DNA of 64,000 nucleotides from Snodgrassella sp945267035 (GTDB lineage Bacteria; Pseudomonadota; Gammaproteobacteria; Burkholderiales; Neisseriaceae). Position 1 is the first letter of the stretch, and every line of letters begins with the position of its first letter. The position numbers and the translations under genes are program-made. Below are positions 18,856-29,208 of the stretch, piece after piece. The stretch is taken from contig NZ_JAFNPF010000001.1 in NCBI RefSeq assembly GCF_026535915.1, positions 1,240,001-1,304,000 of the forward strand. Reading direction: 5' to 3'. The notes under the pieces were generated by a model. That model was not told the origin of the DNA. It searched no databases and was given only the letters and a program-made list of their open reading frames with translations.

Positions 18856-19854
18856 ATGAAAAAAAAGTGGCTGTTATTTTTGCTGGTGGTTGCTGTTTTA
18901 GCAGGTGTTGCAGTTTGGGTTAATATTCGTAATCACGTTGATTTACCCGATGGGTTTGTGGGTGGCAATGGACGGATGGAATTAAAACGACTTGATGTGG
19001 CAACGTTATATGCCGGAAGAGTGTTGGCAGTAAAGGTGGATGAAGGGGACGTGGTTAAGAAAGATCAGGTTTTGGCTGAATTGTCTTCTGACCAAACCAG
19101 CAGTCGTCTTGCTGCGGCACGCGCAGATAAGCAACGTGCCGAAGAAACGGTAGCCAGAGCCGAAGCGGAAATCGCGGCGCAACAACAAGTACATAAGGTT
19201 GCTCAAATGGATTTGGACAATGCTCATCGGTTGAAATCTGATGATCTGGTTTCGGCTCCAGAAGTGAAAAGACGTGTAGCTGAGCGTGATAGTGCAATTG
19301 CACGGGTAAAGGCAGCTCAAGCGGCTCGCTCTGAAGCATTGGCTGCAGTAAGACAGGCTCAGGCACAGATTGATGCAACCAGCTCAGCCAATAATGATAT
19401 GTTAATCAAGGCTCCCAAAGATGGAAGGGTTGAATACCGGATTGCAGAAGCCGGAAATGTACTGGGTGAAGGCAGTAAGGTGGTAACACTTCTTGATCCA
19501 TCGGATGTCACTTTATCTATTTTTCTGCCGACTGATACCATAGGTAAGTTAAAGTTGGGTGATGAGGCGCGCATTATTTTAGATGGCATGGATGCAGTAT
19601 GGCCAGCTCAGGTGAATTTTATTGATGCTAATGCTCAGTTCACGCCTAAGTTCGTGGAAACTTCGAATCAGCGACAAAAGTTAATGTATAAGGTGAAGTT
19701 GAAGATTTCTCCTGAGTTAGCCTTACGTTATAGTGGTTTGCTCAAAGGCGGTATGACGGGAAATGGTTATATTCGTGTTGATTCTGGAAAAGGATGGCCG
19801 ACGGACTGGCAGGTAAAACTTCCGCAGACAACACAAGTAACTAAAGGGCAATGA
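18856..19854 (+). CDS. HlyD-family periplasmic adaptor (YhiI-like)
   Basis: Membrane-fusion proteins bridge an inner-membrane ABC exporter to an outer-membrane channel. The 332-residue protein has an N-terminal membrane anchor (residues 4-22, WLLFLLVVAVLAGVAVWV), a first lipoyl half RLDVATLYAGRVLAVKVDEGDVVKKDQVLAELSS, an Ala/Glu/Gln-rich coiled-coil hairpin at about residues 80-175, the second lipoyl half IKAPKDGRVEYRIAEAGNVL, and a beta-barrel domain. It is followed after one base by the ABC transporter gene, so it heads a four-gene operon like yhiI-rbbA-yhhJ of enterobacteria. Confidence 0.92.
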   Translation: MKKKWLLFLLVVAVLAGVAVWVNIRNHVDLPDGFVGGNGRMELKRLDVATLYAGRVLAVKVDEGDVVKKDQVLAELSSDQTSSRLAAARADKQRAEETVARAEAEIAAQQQVHKVAQMDLDNAHRLKSDDLVSAPEVKRRVAERDSAIARVKAAQAARSEALAAVRQAQAQIDATSSANNDMLIKAPKDGRVEYRIAEAGNVLGEGSKVVTLLDPSDVTLSIFLPTDTIGKLKLGDEARIILDGMDAVWPAQVNFIDANAQFTPKFVETSNQRQKLMYKVKLKISPELALRYSGLLKGGMTGNGYIRVDSGKGWPTDWQVKLPQTTQVTKGQ

Positions 19855-19855
19855 T

Positions 19856-22636
19856 ATGAACGCTCAAACTCAGCAGCAGCGGCAACAAGAAGGTGAGTTG
19901 GCTGTTGATTTGCGTCATGTTTCCCATCATTACCGGCAGACAGTTGCCTTAAATGATGTTTCCTTACAAATTAAGCGATGTGCAACGGTTGGTTTAATTG
20001 GTCCAGATGGTGTCGGAAAATCGACGCTTTTGTCTTTGATAGCTGGTGTTAAGGTGATCCAGCAGGGAGAGGTTTTGGTTTTTGACGGCAATATGGCTGA
20101 TAAATCCAGCCGTCAGTTGTTAAGTCACCGTATTGCATTTATGCCTCAAGGACTGGGACAAAATTTATATCCTACGCTTTCTGTAACTGAAAATGTTGAT
20201 TTTCATGCTCGTTTGTTTGGTTTACGTGGTTCAATGCGCAAGCAACGGATTGACAGGTTGTTACAATCAACGGGTTTATCACCTTTTGCCGATCGTCCAG
20301 CCGGTAAGTTATCCGGGGGGATGAAACAGAAGTTAAGTTTATGTTGTGCACTGGTACATAATCCGGAACTTTTGATTTTAGATGAACCCACTACAGGGGT
20401 AGATCCTCTTTCGCGCAGGCAATTCTGGGCCCTTATTGATGAATTGCGGGCGGAAAATCCTGATATGACGGTTATTGTGGCCACGGCTTATTTCGATGAA
20501 GCAAAACGCTTTGAATATTTGTTGGCCATGGATGATGGACGTTTGATTGTCAATGCGCTAACGCAACAGGTGTTAAAAGATACTCAGGCAGAAACGCTGG
20601 AAGAGGCTTATGTTAAGTTATTGCCACCTGCTAAACAAGATAAGGGTGGTGGGTTGCAACTAACGCCTTTTGTGGCAGAAAAAGATGCCCCACCTGCGAT
20701 TGAAGCCAAAGATTTAACTAAGCGATTTGGTGATTTTATTGCGGTCAATAATGTCAATTTTACTATTGAGCGTGGTGAAATTTTTGGATTTCTGGGATCA
20801 AATGGTTGTGGTAAATCAACGACGATGAAGATGCTAACCGGGCTGTTGGACGCCAGCTCCGGATCTGCTAAGTTACTTGGTCATACGGTGAATGCCAATG
20901 ATATGACAACCCGTATGAAAATTGGATATATGTCGCAATCGTTTTCGTTATATGAAGAATTGACGGTACGACAAAATTTGGTTTTATCAGCGCGATTATA
21001 TCAAATGGACGATTCACAAATTGCTGCAGCGGTAGAAGATTCGTTGCAACAATTTGATCTGGCTGATTTTGCTGAAACTGAACCAGGTGAATTACCTTTG
21101 GGTATTCGGCAACGATTGCAATTGGCTGCTGCCTGTCTGCATCATCCTGAAGTACTGATTTTAGATGAACCAACTTCCGGAGTAGATCCAATAGCTCGCG
21201 ATATGTTCTGGAAACATTTGCTGCATTTATCGCGCGATAATCGTACAACAATTTTTGTTTCGACCCATTTTATGAATGAAGCAGAACGTTGTGATCGTAT
21301 TTCGTTTATGCACCAAGGACGGGTGCTGGCTATCGGTACACCAAAACAATTATGTGAACAAAAAAATACCGATGATTTGGAAACAGCTTTTATCCAATAT
21401 TTAGAAGAAGCGGCTGGCACGGGTAAGACTGATGTATCTTCGGCCAACAAGGAAAGTGTAACGCATCAAACTGATGACTCCAGTAGTCACAATAATACGG
21501 AGAGTCTGCGCTACTGGTTTGGAACAGTGTGGACTTTTGCTGTCAGGGAAGGTAAAGAATTACTACGCGATAAAATCAGGTTGTTTTTTGCTTTATTTGG
21601 TCCTGTCGTTTTGATGATGATGGCAGCCTGGTCAGTTTCTTTCGATGTGGAGCATGTTAAATTTGCGGTTTTGGATCGTGATCAAACAATTGAAAGCCGT
21701 GCATTGGTGGAATATTTCCGTGGTTCACGCTACTTTACGTTTACAGAAAATCTGCATCATGCCGATGAAATTGATGAAACTTTGAAGGTTTCCCGTGCAC
21801 GCTTGGTGATCGATATTCCGCCACATTTTGGTCGCGATCTTTTGCGAGGAGATAAGCCAGAGATTGGATTCTACGTTGATGGCACAATGCCATTTATGAC
21901 GGAAAATATTAAAAGTTTTATTGTGTTGATTCTCAGTAATTACACGGCTGAACAATGGCGCGCCAGTGGTTTGCCCATTTCGTTAAAACCTTCGGTTAAT
22001 GTGGCGCCACGATATATCTATAATCAGGATTTCAAGAGTATTTTTGCCATTACACCCGGCATGATTATGATGGCCATGATGCTCATACCTGTCATGATGA
22101 CAGCTTTAGGGGTAGTACGTGAACGCGAGATTGGCTCGATCACGAATTTGTATACATCTCCAGCTTCCGTGCGGCAGTTTTTGGTAGGCAAACAAATTCC
22201 TTATGTGGTGGTTTCTTTTGTCAGTTATTTGATTCTCGTCTGGCTAGCTGTGGTGGTGTTAGGCGTGCCAGTACAAGGAAGTTTCTTTGCGATGAGTCTT
22301 GGCGCTTTAGCTTTGATTTGCGCCGCCACGGCATTTGGTTTGCTGATTTCCAGTTTTGTTAAATCTCAGGTTGCCGCTATTTTTGGCTCCGCCATTTTGT
22401 CTTTAATTCCAGCGTTAAATTTTTCTGGTCTGCTTTATCCACTTTCAACATTAACCGGTTTGAACTACTGGATTGGCTGGGGGTTTCCAACAGCATGGTA
22501 TCAGCTAATCAGTCTAGGCGGGTTTACAAAAGGGTTGGGTTTTGTGGATTTCATTAATTATTATCTGGTGTTGCTAGCATTCTGTCTTTTTTATGTATTA
22601 CTGGCAGGCTGCTTTTTGAAAAAGCAGGAGGTGTGA
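19856..22636 (+). CDS. Fused double-ATPase plus permease ABC exporter (RbbA-like)
   Basis: The 926-residue protein contains two ABC ATPase domains followed by an ABC-2 permease. ATPase 1 has Walker A GPDGVGKSTLL, signature LSGGMKQKLSL and Walker B LLILDEPTTGVDP. ATPase 2 has GSNGCGKSTTM and LILDEPTSGVDP but a degenerate signature, LPLGIRQRLQL, so the two sites are asymmetric. From about residue 560 the permease part starts with one membrane helix, a periplasmic domain, then five helices including FAITPGMIMMAMMLIPVMM and VVREREIGSITNLYTSPA. Architecture and length match E. coli RbbA/YhiH, first described as ribosome-associated but organised as an exporter. Its stop abuts the next start. Confidence 0.93.
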   Translation: MNAQTQQQRQQEGELAVDLRHVSHHYRQTVALNDVSLQIKRCATVGLIGPDGVGKSTLLSLIAGVKVIQQGEVLVFDGNMADKSSRQLLSHRIAFMPQGLGQNLYPTLSVTENVDFHARLFGLRGSMRKQRIDRLLQSTGLSPFADRPAGKLSGGMKQKLSLCCALVHNPELLILDEPTTGVDPLSRRQFWALIDELRAENPDMTVIVATAYFDEAKRFEYLLAMDDGRLIVNALTQQVLKDTQAETLEEAYVKLLPPAKQDKGGGLQLTPFVAEKDAPPAIEAKDLTKRFGDFIAVNNVNFTIERGEIFGFLGSNGCGKSTTMKMLTGLLDASSGSAKLLGHTVNANDMTTRMKIGYMSQSFSLYEELTVRQNLVLSARLYQMDDSQIAAAVEDSLQQFDLADFAETEPGELPLGIRQRLQLAAACLHHPEVLILDEPTSGVDPIARDMFWKHLLHLSRDNRTTIFVSTHFMNEAERCDRISFMHQGRVLAIGTPKQLCEQKNTDDLETAFIQYLEEAAGTGKTDVSSANKESVTHQTDDSSSHNNTESLRYWFGTVWTFAVREGKELLRDKIRLFFALFGPVVLMMMAAWSVSFDVEHVKFAVLDRDQTIESRALVEYFRGSRYFTFTENLHHADEIDETLKVSRARLVIDIPPHFGRDLLRGDKPEIGFYVDGTMPFMTENIKSFIVLILSNYTAEQWRASGLPISLKPSVNVAPRYIYNQDFKSIFAITPGMIMMAMMLIPVMMTALGVVREREIGSITNLYTSPASVRQFLVGKQIPYVVVSFVSYLILVWLAVVVLGVPVQGSFFAMSLGALALICAATAFGLLISSFVKSQVAAIFGSAILSLIPALNFSGLLYPLSTLTGLNYWIGWGFPTAWYQLISLGGFTKGLGFVDFINYYLVLLAFCLFYVLLAGCFLKKQEV

Positions 22637-23764
22637 ATGCTGCGCTGGTTTAAAAATGTATGGGTACTGAGCATCAAGGAATTAAAAAGTTTGCTGAGTG
22701 ATTTGGTGTTGATGGGTTTGATGGTAGTGGTGCTTTCGGTAGCTATTTACTCAGTAGCGACCAGTATTACGACAGAAGTACGCCATGCTTCAGTTGCAGT
22801 ACTTGATGCAGATCACAGCACTTTGTCTTATCAGATTCGGGATGCTTTATTACCTCCTTATTTTCAAACGCCGGTTGAAATTAATCGTGAAGAAATAGAT
22901 CAGGCGATGGATAAGGGTGACTATGTTTTTGTACTGGATATTCCGGCTCATTTTCAACGGGATGTCCTGGCTGGCAGATCTCCTACTATACAGGTACTGG
23001 CTGATGCTACATCTGTTACTCAGGCTGGGATAGGGATCAATTATCTAACCCAAATCATTCAAGGCAAAACCAGTAGTTTTCTGCAACAACCCGACGCAAG
23101 TTCTCTTAGTCCGGTTGCGCCGGTGGTGAATATTCAGTTCAATCCAAATGGACAGTCTCACTGGTATATTTCGACGATGGGGGTAGTATCAAATTTAACG
23201 TTACTGGCCATTATTTTGGTCGGCGCTGCGGTAATACGTGAAAGAGAACACGGTACGATTGAACAATTGCTGGTGATGCCGGTGCGCCCAAGTGAGATCG
23301 TCATGGCCAAAATTTTGACAAATGGTGCAGTCATTGCCATCGCAGCTTTAATGTCATTGTGGCTAGTAGTGCATTATTGGCTGGATGTCCCGATCAATGG
23401 GTCGATACCACTGTTTACAGCAGGAATGATTATTTATCTGTTTTCTGTCTCTTCACTGGGAATCTGGCTGGCTACGTTGGCACCCACGATGCCGCAGTTT
23501 GGTTTGCTTACGTTGCCTATATATGTGGTGATGCGGTTACTTTCCGGTGCAGAATCGCCTCTGGAGAGTATGCCGGAATTTTTTCAATATATTACTTGGT
23601 TATCACCGGAAACACAGTTTACTCAGTTTAGTCAGGATGTTCTGTTTCGCGACGCCGGATTTCACACAGTTTGGCCAAAAATTCTGATGATGTCTGTGGC
23701 TGGTGCTTTGTTTTTAACACTGGCCTTATCCCGTTTTCGCAGCATGCTAGCGCAGCATTCATAA
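22637..23764 (+). CDS. ABC-2 type permease (YhhJ-like)
   Basis: A 375-residue partner permease. It has one N-terminal helix (about residues 22-45), a periplasmic domain of about 140 residues, then a bundle of five helices with the ABC-2 signature VIREREHGTIEQLLVMPVRPSEI and a C-terminal LSPETQFTQFSQDVLFRDAGF segment, as in YhhJ and YbhR. The start is immediately after the RbbA-like stop, and the next gene follows at once, so it is within the operon. With the permease half of the preceding protein it would make the membrane heterodimer. Confidence 0.93.
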   Translation: MLRWFKNVWVLSIKELKSLLSDLVLMGLMVVVLSVAIYSVATSITTEVRHASVAVLDADHSTLSYQIRDALLPPYFQTPVEINREEIDQAMDKGDYVFVLDIPAHFQRDVLAGRSPTIQVLADATSVTQAGIGINYLTQIIQGKTSSFLQQPDASSLSPVAPVVNIQFNPNGQSHWYISTMGVVSNLTLLAIILVGAAVIREREHGTIEQLLVMPVRPSEIVMAKILTNGAVIAIAALMSLWLVVHYWLDVPINGSIPLFTAGMIIYLFSVSSLGIWLATLAPTMPQFGLLTLPIYVVMRLLSGAESPLESMPEFFQYITWLSPETQFTQFSQDVLFRDAGFHTVWPKILMMSVAGALFLTLALSRFRSMLAQHS

Positions 23765-23785
23765 TTGAATAAAAGGTTAACAGCA

Positions 23786-25282
23786 ATGAAATTAGTCCTG
23801 AAAAATAAATGGTTGTCGGTCTTGCTCAGCATGATGTTGCTTGGCGGATGTCATACTACCGATGTTAAGGTAAATTCAAATGTATCCGTTCCACAAAGGT
23901 TTGACCGCGCAGCACAAGCACGTGGAGCGATGGAAATGGGTAGGTGGTGGGATAGCTGGTCTGATCCGGTCTTACGCCATTTAATAACGACAGGCTTAGA
24001 AAATAACCATGACTTGGCGCAGATGAAGGCCAATATGAATGCGGCTCGTGCGGGTGCAGCTTTAGCTGAATCTGATTTGGGGCCGCAGGTTTGGACAGAC
24101 GTTAATGGCTCGGTACATCGCCTCAAAAATGATAATCCATTAAAAAATGTTGCTATTCCAGGCATGGGTAATGCTCGTGAAGCTTTGCAATCAGCTGGTT
24201 CACCTCTAGGTGACAATAAATTGGATTGGAAGGGTAATCATATTCAATTAGGCTTTGCTGCCAGTTGGGAACCTGATGTCTTTGGGGGTAAGCGCAGCGA
24301 TGCAGAAGCGGCACGTTATCTCAGTTTGAGTGTGACAGAACAGTGGCACGGAGCACAAATAATGCTCAGTGCGGATATTGCTGATAATTATCTGAAAATG
24401 CGAGCAATGCAGCAACGCATCAGGATTGGTCAACAAAGTGTGACTACCTTAAAACACTTGCTGCGTTATGCACAAGGGCGTTTTAGAGCGGGGCAGGCAA
24501 CTGCCTTTGATGTCAAAGATGTGTCTTCAAATCTTGCTGCCATGCAAGCGCAAATCGCTACCTATCAAGCTCAAGCTGACGCTTATCAGCGTAATCTGGC
24601 GGTATTAACCGGTCAGACGCCACAAGGTTTTTATGTGCCTGAATCATCTGTTGATGTTTTTCAACGCTTACCCGCTGCTCCCGCCGGTCAGCTCCCACTG
24701 GATGTGATTACCCGCCGTCCTGATTTGCGTAGTTTAGAAAATCAGGTGAAGGCAATGAGTGCGAAATTAGGCAGCGCCAAGGCTGATCGATACCCCCGAT
24801 TTGACATCAGTTTTCTATGGCAAACGGGCAGAATCAAATTAGACAGTGATTTATCTCATTTGAAAACAAATGGGGGGATAGTTGATTTAGGCATCAGTTT
24901 GCCCATTTTTACTGCCGGTCGCATCAAACATAATATTGAAATGGCCGATTCGCGCTTGAAAGCTGCCATCGCTGCCTATGATCAAGGAATTTTAAAAGCG
25001 TTAGCAGAAGTGGATAATGCTTATCAGATGCAATATAGTTTAAATAAACAATCTCTTTTGCTGATCCAAGCACAACGTGAAGCCGATAAGCAGGCTAATG
25101 CTGCGGAAAAACTGTTTCGTTATGGGGATATGACTCTTGATCGTGCGTTGAGATCACGGTTGAATGCGCAAAATCTTTTTGAGAAAGAAGTTCAGGGTAA
25201 ATTAGCTGAGGCACAAAACTTAATTAATTTGTACAAAGCGTTAGGTGGAGGTTGGCAAAAGGATTCGGCGGAAATAGAGTAA
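23786..25282 (+). CDS. Outer-membrane efflux lipoprotein, TolC/NodT family
   Basis: This 498-residue protein would form the outer-membrane channel of the export system. Its N-terminus ends in the lipobox LLGGC, giving a lipidated, trimeric TolC-like protein. Two OEP repeats follow, each with long amphipathic helices, and NodT-type landmarks are present: the WWDSWSDPVL start, ITRRPDLRSLENQVKAMSAKLG, and PRFDISFLWQTG. I chose the ATG at 23786, with AAAAGG 9 bp upstream, over the TTG at 23765 that abuts the preceding stop. Having the channel gene in the operon makes the set self-sufficient. Confidence 0.92.
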   Translation: MKLVLKNKWLSVLLSMMLLGGCHTTDVKVNSNVSVPQRFDRAAQARGAMEMGRWWDSWSDPVLRHLITTGLENNHDLAQMKANMNAARAGAALAESDLGPQVWTDVNGSVHRLKNDNPLKNVAIPGMGNAREALQSAGSPLGDNKLDWKGNHIQLGFAASWEPDVFGGKRSDAEAARYLSLSVTEQWHGAQIMLSADIADNYLKMRAMQQRIRIGQQSVTTLKHLLRYAQGRFRAGQATAFDVKDVSSNLAAMQAQIATYQAQADAYQRNLAVLTGQTPQGFYVPESSVDVFQRLPAAPAGQLPLDVITRRPDLRSLENQVKAMSAKLGSAKADRYPRFDISFLWQTGRIKLDSDLSHLKTNGGIVDLGISLPIFTAGRIKHNIEMADSRLKAAIAAYDQGILKALAEVDNAYQMQYSLNKQSLLLIQAQREADKQANAAEKLFRYGDMTLDRALRSRLNAQNLFEKEVQGKLAEAQNLINLYKALGGGWQKDSAEIE

Positions 25283-25386
25283 ATATTCTGTTACCCCTTT
25301 CTTAACTGTGTTAACTAACCAGAAGATTATCTGGTGAATAATGTGTCATAATTTGTAAATGGTATAACTAAATTTTAGGAGCAAGC

Positions 25387-26961
25387 ATGCGTTTCGTTTT
25401 TTCGATCATTTCTATGTATCGGTCATTATTGCTGCTTGCTGTTTTAGGAACGAGTGCCTGTTCCAATTTGCAATACCAACCTATAGCGACTATTGACCAT
25501 ATCGATACCACTAAAGGTTATCGCCTACAAAATGCATTACTCAATAGAGATAGTGAAAAAGAAGACAATGTAATTGGCATAGTGATGTTTTCGGGAGGGG
25601 GTACTCGTGCAGCTGCCTTTGGCTATGGGGTTCTGGAAACATTAAAAAAACAGCAGGTAAAAATAAATGGTAAATCAACTAATTTATTGAATACCATCGA
25701 TTTGGTCTATGGAATTTCAGGTGGTTCAGTTCTAGCAACTTATTTTGGTTTACATGGCGAAGAAACCATACCATTATTTAAGCAAAATTTTCTGAGTTTA
25801 AATTTGCAGAAAATGATGATTGGACAGGTGTTTTCCATGGCAAATTGGTCACGCTTGGCTTCCCCTGAATTCGGACGAGGGGATCTATTGCAAGAGCAAT
25901 TTGATCTGCATCTTTACAAAGGCGCTACCTATGCCGATTTAGCTGAACGGCGTAAGGGGCCATTTGTGGTGATCAGTGCCACCGATATGAGTTTGGGCAG
26001 CCGACTGGATTTTACGCAAGAATATTTTGATTTACTTTGCCTAGATTTGAGCAGTCTACCCATATCACGAGCAGTCGCATCCTCTAGTGCTGTTCCTTTG
26101 GTGTTTTCTCCGGTTACTTTGAATAATAATGGTGGGAATTGCCAGTATCATTTACCGGATAATTTACTAGATGAACACCATGACAATGTGGAAATAGCTG
26201 GAACATCTGAATTTAGAGCCAAAACGAGAGCAGCCTATCGGGCAAATTTGAAACAATATCAAGATAGTCAAAAACGCCCGTATATTCATCTACTGGATGG
26301 TGGTTTAACCGATAATTTAGGTTTACGTAGTTTACTTGATGCCAGTGAACTCTACAGTAATAAAACGCTGTACGACCGCCTGGAAAACGCACGAATCCAT
26401 AAAATCATTATTATTAACGTTAATGCGCAGACACAACGTCGCAATGAGATTGATAGCAGTGCTAATGTACCAGGAACGGCTGATGTAGCCAGAGCTTTAA
26501 CCAGTATTCCAATAGAGAAGTATTCAGAAGATACGCAACGCCAGTTTCAAAAATACGTTGATTGGTGGAACAGTACACGTACTGGTGACACACCTTTAGT
26601 TTACTATATCAGTGTCAATCTCTTGGATCTGCCAGATTCGCCATTGCGAGATAAAGTTATTCATATTCCAACCACTTTTTATCTGGCTCGCAACGAAGTC
26701 AATAATCTACGCCAAGCCGCAAATATACTGTTAACTCGATCCAGCGAATATAAGCGATTGGTAAAAGATATAGGTATCGCAGAGGTACCTGCTGATATTG
26801 CATCCAATCCTATATTTGATCCTGACGATAATGACAACTCTGAAGAGGTAAATCCCAGTGAAAATGAACGCATTAATCTTGAGACAGTAAAGAACCTCGA
26901 AGACAATACTAAATCATTTGTAAATTTTATTAATGTTGAATCTATTCCTTTAGGACGCTAA
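25387..26961 (+). CDS. Patatin-like phospholipase, probable lipoprotein
   Basis: The 524-residue protein has an N-terminal signal with a possible lipobox ending LGTSAC (Cys25). The patatin hydrolase core shows the oxyanion loop SGGGTRAAAFGYG (about residues 68-80), the nucleophile elbow GISGGS and the catalytic Asp in LLDGGLTDNLG, so it should be an active Ser/Asp acyl hydrolase acting on lipids, likely at the outer membrane. The C-terminal 60 residues are acidic and low-complexity. It lies 104 bp after the export operon on the same strand and has its own terminator. Substrate and physiological role are unknown. Confidence 0.88.
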   Translation: MRFVFSIISMYRSLLLLAVLGTSACSNLQYQPIATIDHIDTTKGYRLQNALLNRDSEKEDNVIGIVMFSGGGTRAAAFGYGVLETLKKQQVKINGKSTNLLNTIDLVYGISGGSVLATYFGLHGEETIPLFKQNFLSLNLQKMMIGQVFSMANWSRLASPEFGRGDLLQEQFDLHLYKGATYADLAERRKGPFVVISATDMSLGSRLDFTQEYFDLLCLDLSSLPISRAVASSSAVPLVFSPVTLNNNGGNCQYHLPDNLLDEHHDNVEIAGTSEFRAKTRAAYRANLKQYQDSQKRPYIHLLDGGLTDNLGLRSLLDASELYSNKTLYDRLENARIHKIIIINVNAQTQRRNEIDSSANVPGTADVARALTSIPIEKYSEDTQRQFQKYVDWWNSTRTGDTPLVYYISVNLLDLPDSPLRDKVIHIPTTFYLARNEVNNLRQAANILLTRSSEYKRLVKDIGIAEVPADIASNPIFDPDDNDNSEEVNPSENERINLETVKNLEDNTKSFVNFINVESIPLGR

Positions 26962-27070
26962 AGAGGTTTATGTTGTGTGAAAGAGACAAGATTGACCGCG
27001 TAAACAAAGATAATTGATTCAAGTTCTCATTATCAATGTTTGGTGTAACATTTTTCACTCAAAGTCTAAC

Positions 27071-27098
27071 AAAAAAGGGGAAAGCGCCCCTTTTTTTT
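27071..27098 (+). terminator. Rho-independent terminator after the patatin-like gene
   Basis: AAAAAAGGGG (27071-27080) pairs with CCCCTTTTTT (27087-27096) around a 6-nt loop, and the T run continues to 27098. Confidence 0.92.
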
Positions 27099-27476
27099 AT
27101 GTCTTTTGAATATAATTATTAACTTGATAATATTTATTGGTGAGGATGAGTAAGCAGGGTTGAAAATGACGTTGATGAGGATAAAACCAAGCCAGTTTTA
27201 GGATTGAATTGTTTTCATCTAAATAATTAAATGCTCTTGTCCTGTATATTTCATAATCAATTTTATGCCAAAGTTATATGCCATAAAAATATTTTTCTCA
27301 AGTACATTCTCTTTTACATTGCTACATTTTTTGAGCTTAAAACATCAATAAATATTCGATTGTCGTTAACAAAAAACTAAAATTATCATTTATTTTCAAA
27401 TAAATATAAATATAGACAGGAATTAAAATCAGACAAGCGCACACTATTCTCCGTTCTTTCTGGAGAAGGTGAACTT
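27099..27476 (+). other. Upstream region of aspT
   Basis: About 380 bp of AT-rich sequence with no supported gene. It must contain the aspTD promoter. GGAGAAGG about 8 bp before the aspT ATG is a good ribosome binding site. No clear operator was recognised. Confidence 0.5.
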
Positions 27477-29177
27477 ATGTTGAATTGGGTTTTAACTAAT
27501 ATAAAAGAATCACCAGTTATTCTTCTCTTCCTGTCATTAAGTTTGGGATACCTATTAGGCAGTATTCGTTTTGGTAAATTCCAACTTGGAGGAGTAGCTG
27601 GGTCTTTGCTGGTCGCTGTTGTACTCAGCTTGCTGAATGTACACATTGATTCAGGTCTCAAAGCGCTGCTGTTTACATTATTCATATACGCGGTTGGTTA
27701 TGAAAGTGGTCCGCAGTTTTTCCGTTCACTGGGGGTAAAAACCCTACGTGAAATCTTTTTGGCGCTCTTTATTGCCATCACAGGTTTTATCACTGTGATG
27801 ATCATGGCCAAATGGTTCCATCTCGATAAAGGTTTAGCCGCTGGTCTGGCTGCTGGGGGATTAACCCAATCTGCCATTCTGGGTACCGCTGCTGATGCGC
27901 TAAGTCATATGGGACTTCCACCTGACCAATTGCAGAAATTGCAAGCGAATGTGGCGATCGGTTATGCAGTGACTTATATCTTCGGTTCTCTTGGCGCAAT
28001 TATCATTTGTATGAATATTCTGCCAAAAGTCATGAAACGAGATATTCGTGATGATGCCGTGGCTGCTGAGGCTGAGCAACTGAAAGGTGCAATGGCTCTG
28101 GAAGGTAATCAGGGCATGGCGATTACCCAAATGGTGGGACGTATCTATGTTGTTGAAAAAGATATCCATAAAACGATTAAAGATATTGAATTGCAAAACA
28201 TAGGTGTGACCATTGAGCGGATTAAACGCCACGGTAATTTGATTGATTGTACTGCTTCGACAGTCCTTCAATCTGGTGACATTGTTTTGATTGTTGGTCG
28301 TCGTGAAGCCGTGACTGCTGTTAGTGGTTTATTTGGACGTGAATTGGATTCTGAACCTGGTTTGGAATTGATTGTGGATACCAAAGATGTGGTCTTCCGC
28401 AACAGCGAATATGCCAATAAAACCATGGCAGAAATTCGTTCCAAAGTTCACCAAGATGACAATGCCTTTGAGATTCAGCATGGCATCTATTTAATAGCCT
28501 TACATCGTAATGGCGAGAAATTAGAGGTGACTCCAGATACTCAATTCAAACTGGGCGATGTCATGACCATTTACGGTTCTACCAGTGATATTAATCGTGT
28601 CGTGCATATTATTGGTGCTCCGATCACTGTTAATAGTAAAACTGACTGGGCCTATCACGGTCTGGGCGTAGTTCTAGGTCTGATTATTGGCTGGGTCGTT
28701 ATCCGCATCGGCAATATTCCTATCACGCTGGGTGCAGGTGGTGGCGCATTACTGTCTGGTCTGTTTTTTGGCTGGTTGCGTGCCCGTAAACAAACATTTG
28801 GCAATATGCCAGCTGCCGCATCTCAATTCATGAAAGACTTTGGTCTAGCCGGTTTCGTCTCTGTGGTTGGTTTGCAATCTGGTTTACAGGCGATCACCAC
28901 CATCAAAGAGCAGGGGATAACTCTATTCTTAATCGGTGTGGTGGTGACATTAGTACCGATGATACTGGCTATCTTTTTTGGTCGCTATGTGCTCCGTTAT
29001 GACAATGCCGCAATTTTTGCTGGCGCCTTGTCAGGCTCACGTAGTGCAAATCCGGCATTTGGTGAAGTTTTGGATAAAGCAGGCAATTCAATTCCAACCA
29101 CACCATTTGCAATTACATATGCATTAGCCAATGTGTTCCTGACCCTGTTAGGGCCGTTGATCGTGGCTCTTGTTTGA
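27477..29177 (+). CDS. aspT: Aspartate:alanine antiporter AspT
   Basis: AspT exchanges external aspartate(1-) for internal alanine(0), so each turnover carries net charge inward and helps build proton motive force. The 566-residue protein has the AAE-family layout: an N-terminal helix bundle (about residues 12-175), a central cytoplasmic region with two TrkA-C-like segments (about 205-375), and a second helix bundle (about 385-566). The repeated motifs GLAAGGLTQSAILGTAADAL and FAGALSGSRSANPAFGEVLDKAG are the paired AAE signatures. The next gene is the cognate decarboxylase, which confirms the substrate assignment. Confidence 0.93.
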   Translation: MLNWVLTNIKESPVILLFLSLSLGYLLGSIRFGKFQLGGVAGSLLVAVVLSLLNVHIDSGLKALLFTLFIYAVGYESGPQFFRSLGVKTLREIFLALFIAITGFITVMIMAKWFHLDKGLAAGLAAGGLTQSAILGTAADALSHMGLPPDQLQKLQANVAIGYAVTYIFGSLGAIIICMNILPKVMKRDIRDDAVAAEAEQLKGAMALEGNQGMAITQMVGRIYVVEKDIHKTIKDIELQNIGVTIERIKRHGNLIDCTASTVLQSGDIVLIVGRREAVTAVSGLFGRELDSEPGLELIVDTKDVVFRNSEYANKTMAEIRSKVHQDDNAFEIQHGIYLIALHRNGEKLEVTPDTQFKLGDVMTIYGSTSDINRVVHIIGAPITVNSKTDWAYHGLGVVLGLIIGWVVIRIGNIPITLGAGGGALLSGLFFGWLRARKQTFGNMPAAASQFMKDFGLAGFVSVVGLQSGLQAITTIKEQGITLFLIGVVVTLVPMILAIFFGRYVLRYDNAAIFAGALSGSRSANPAFGEVLDKAGNSIPTTPFAITYALANVFLTLLGPLIVALV

Positions 29178-29208
29178 TATGTGGTCTTAACTTCCTGAGG
29201 AAACAACT

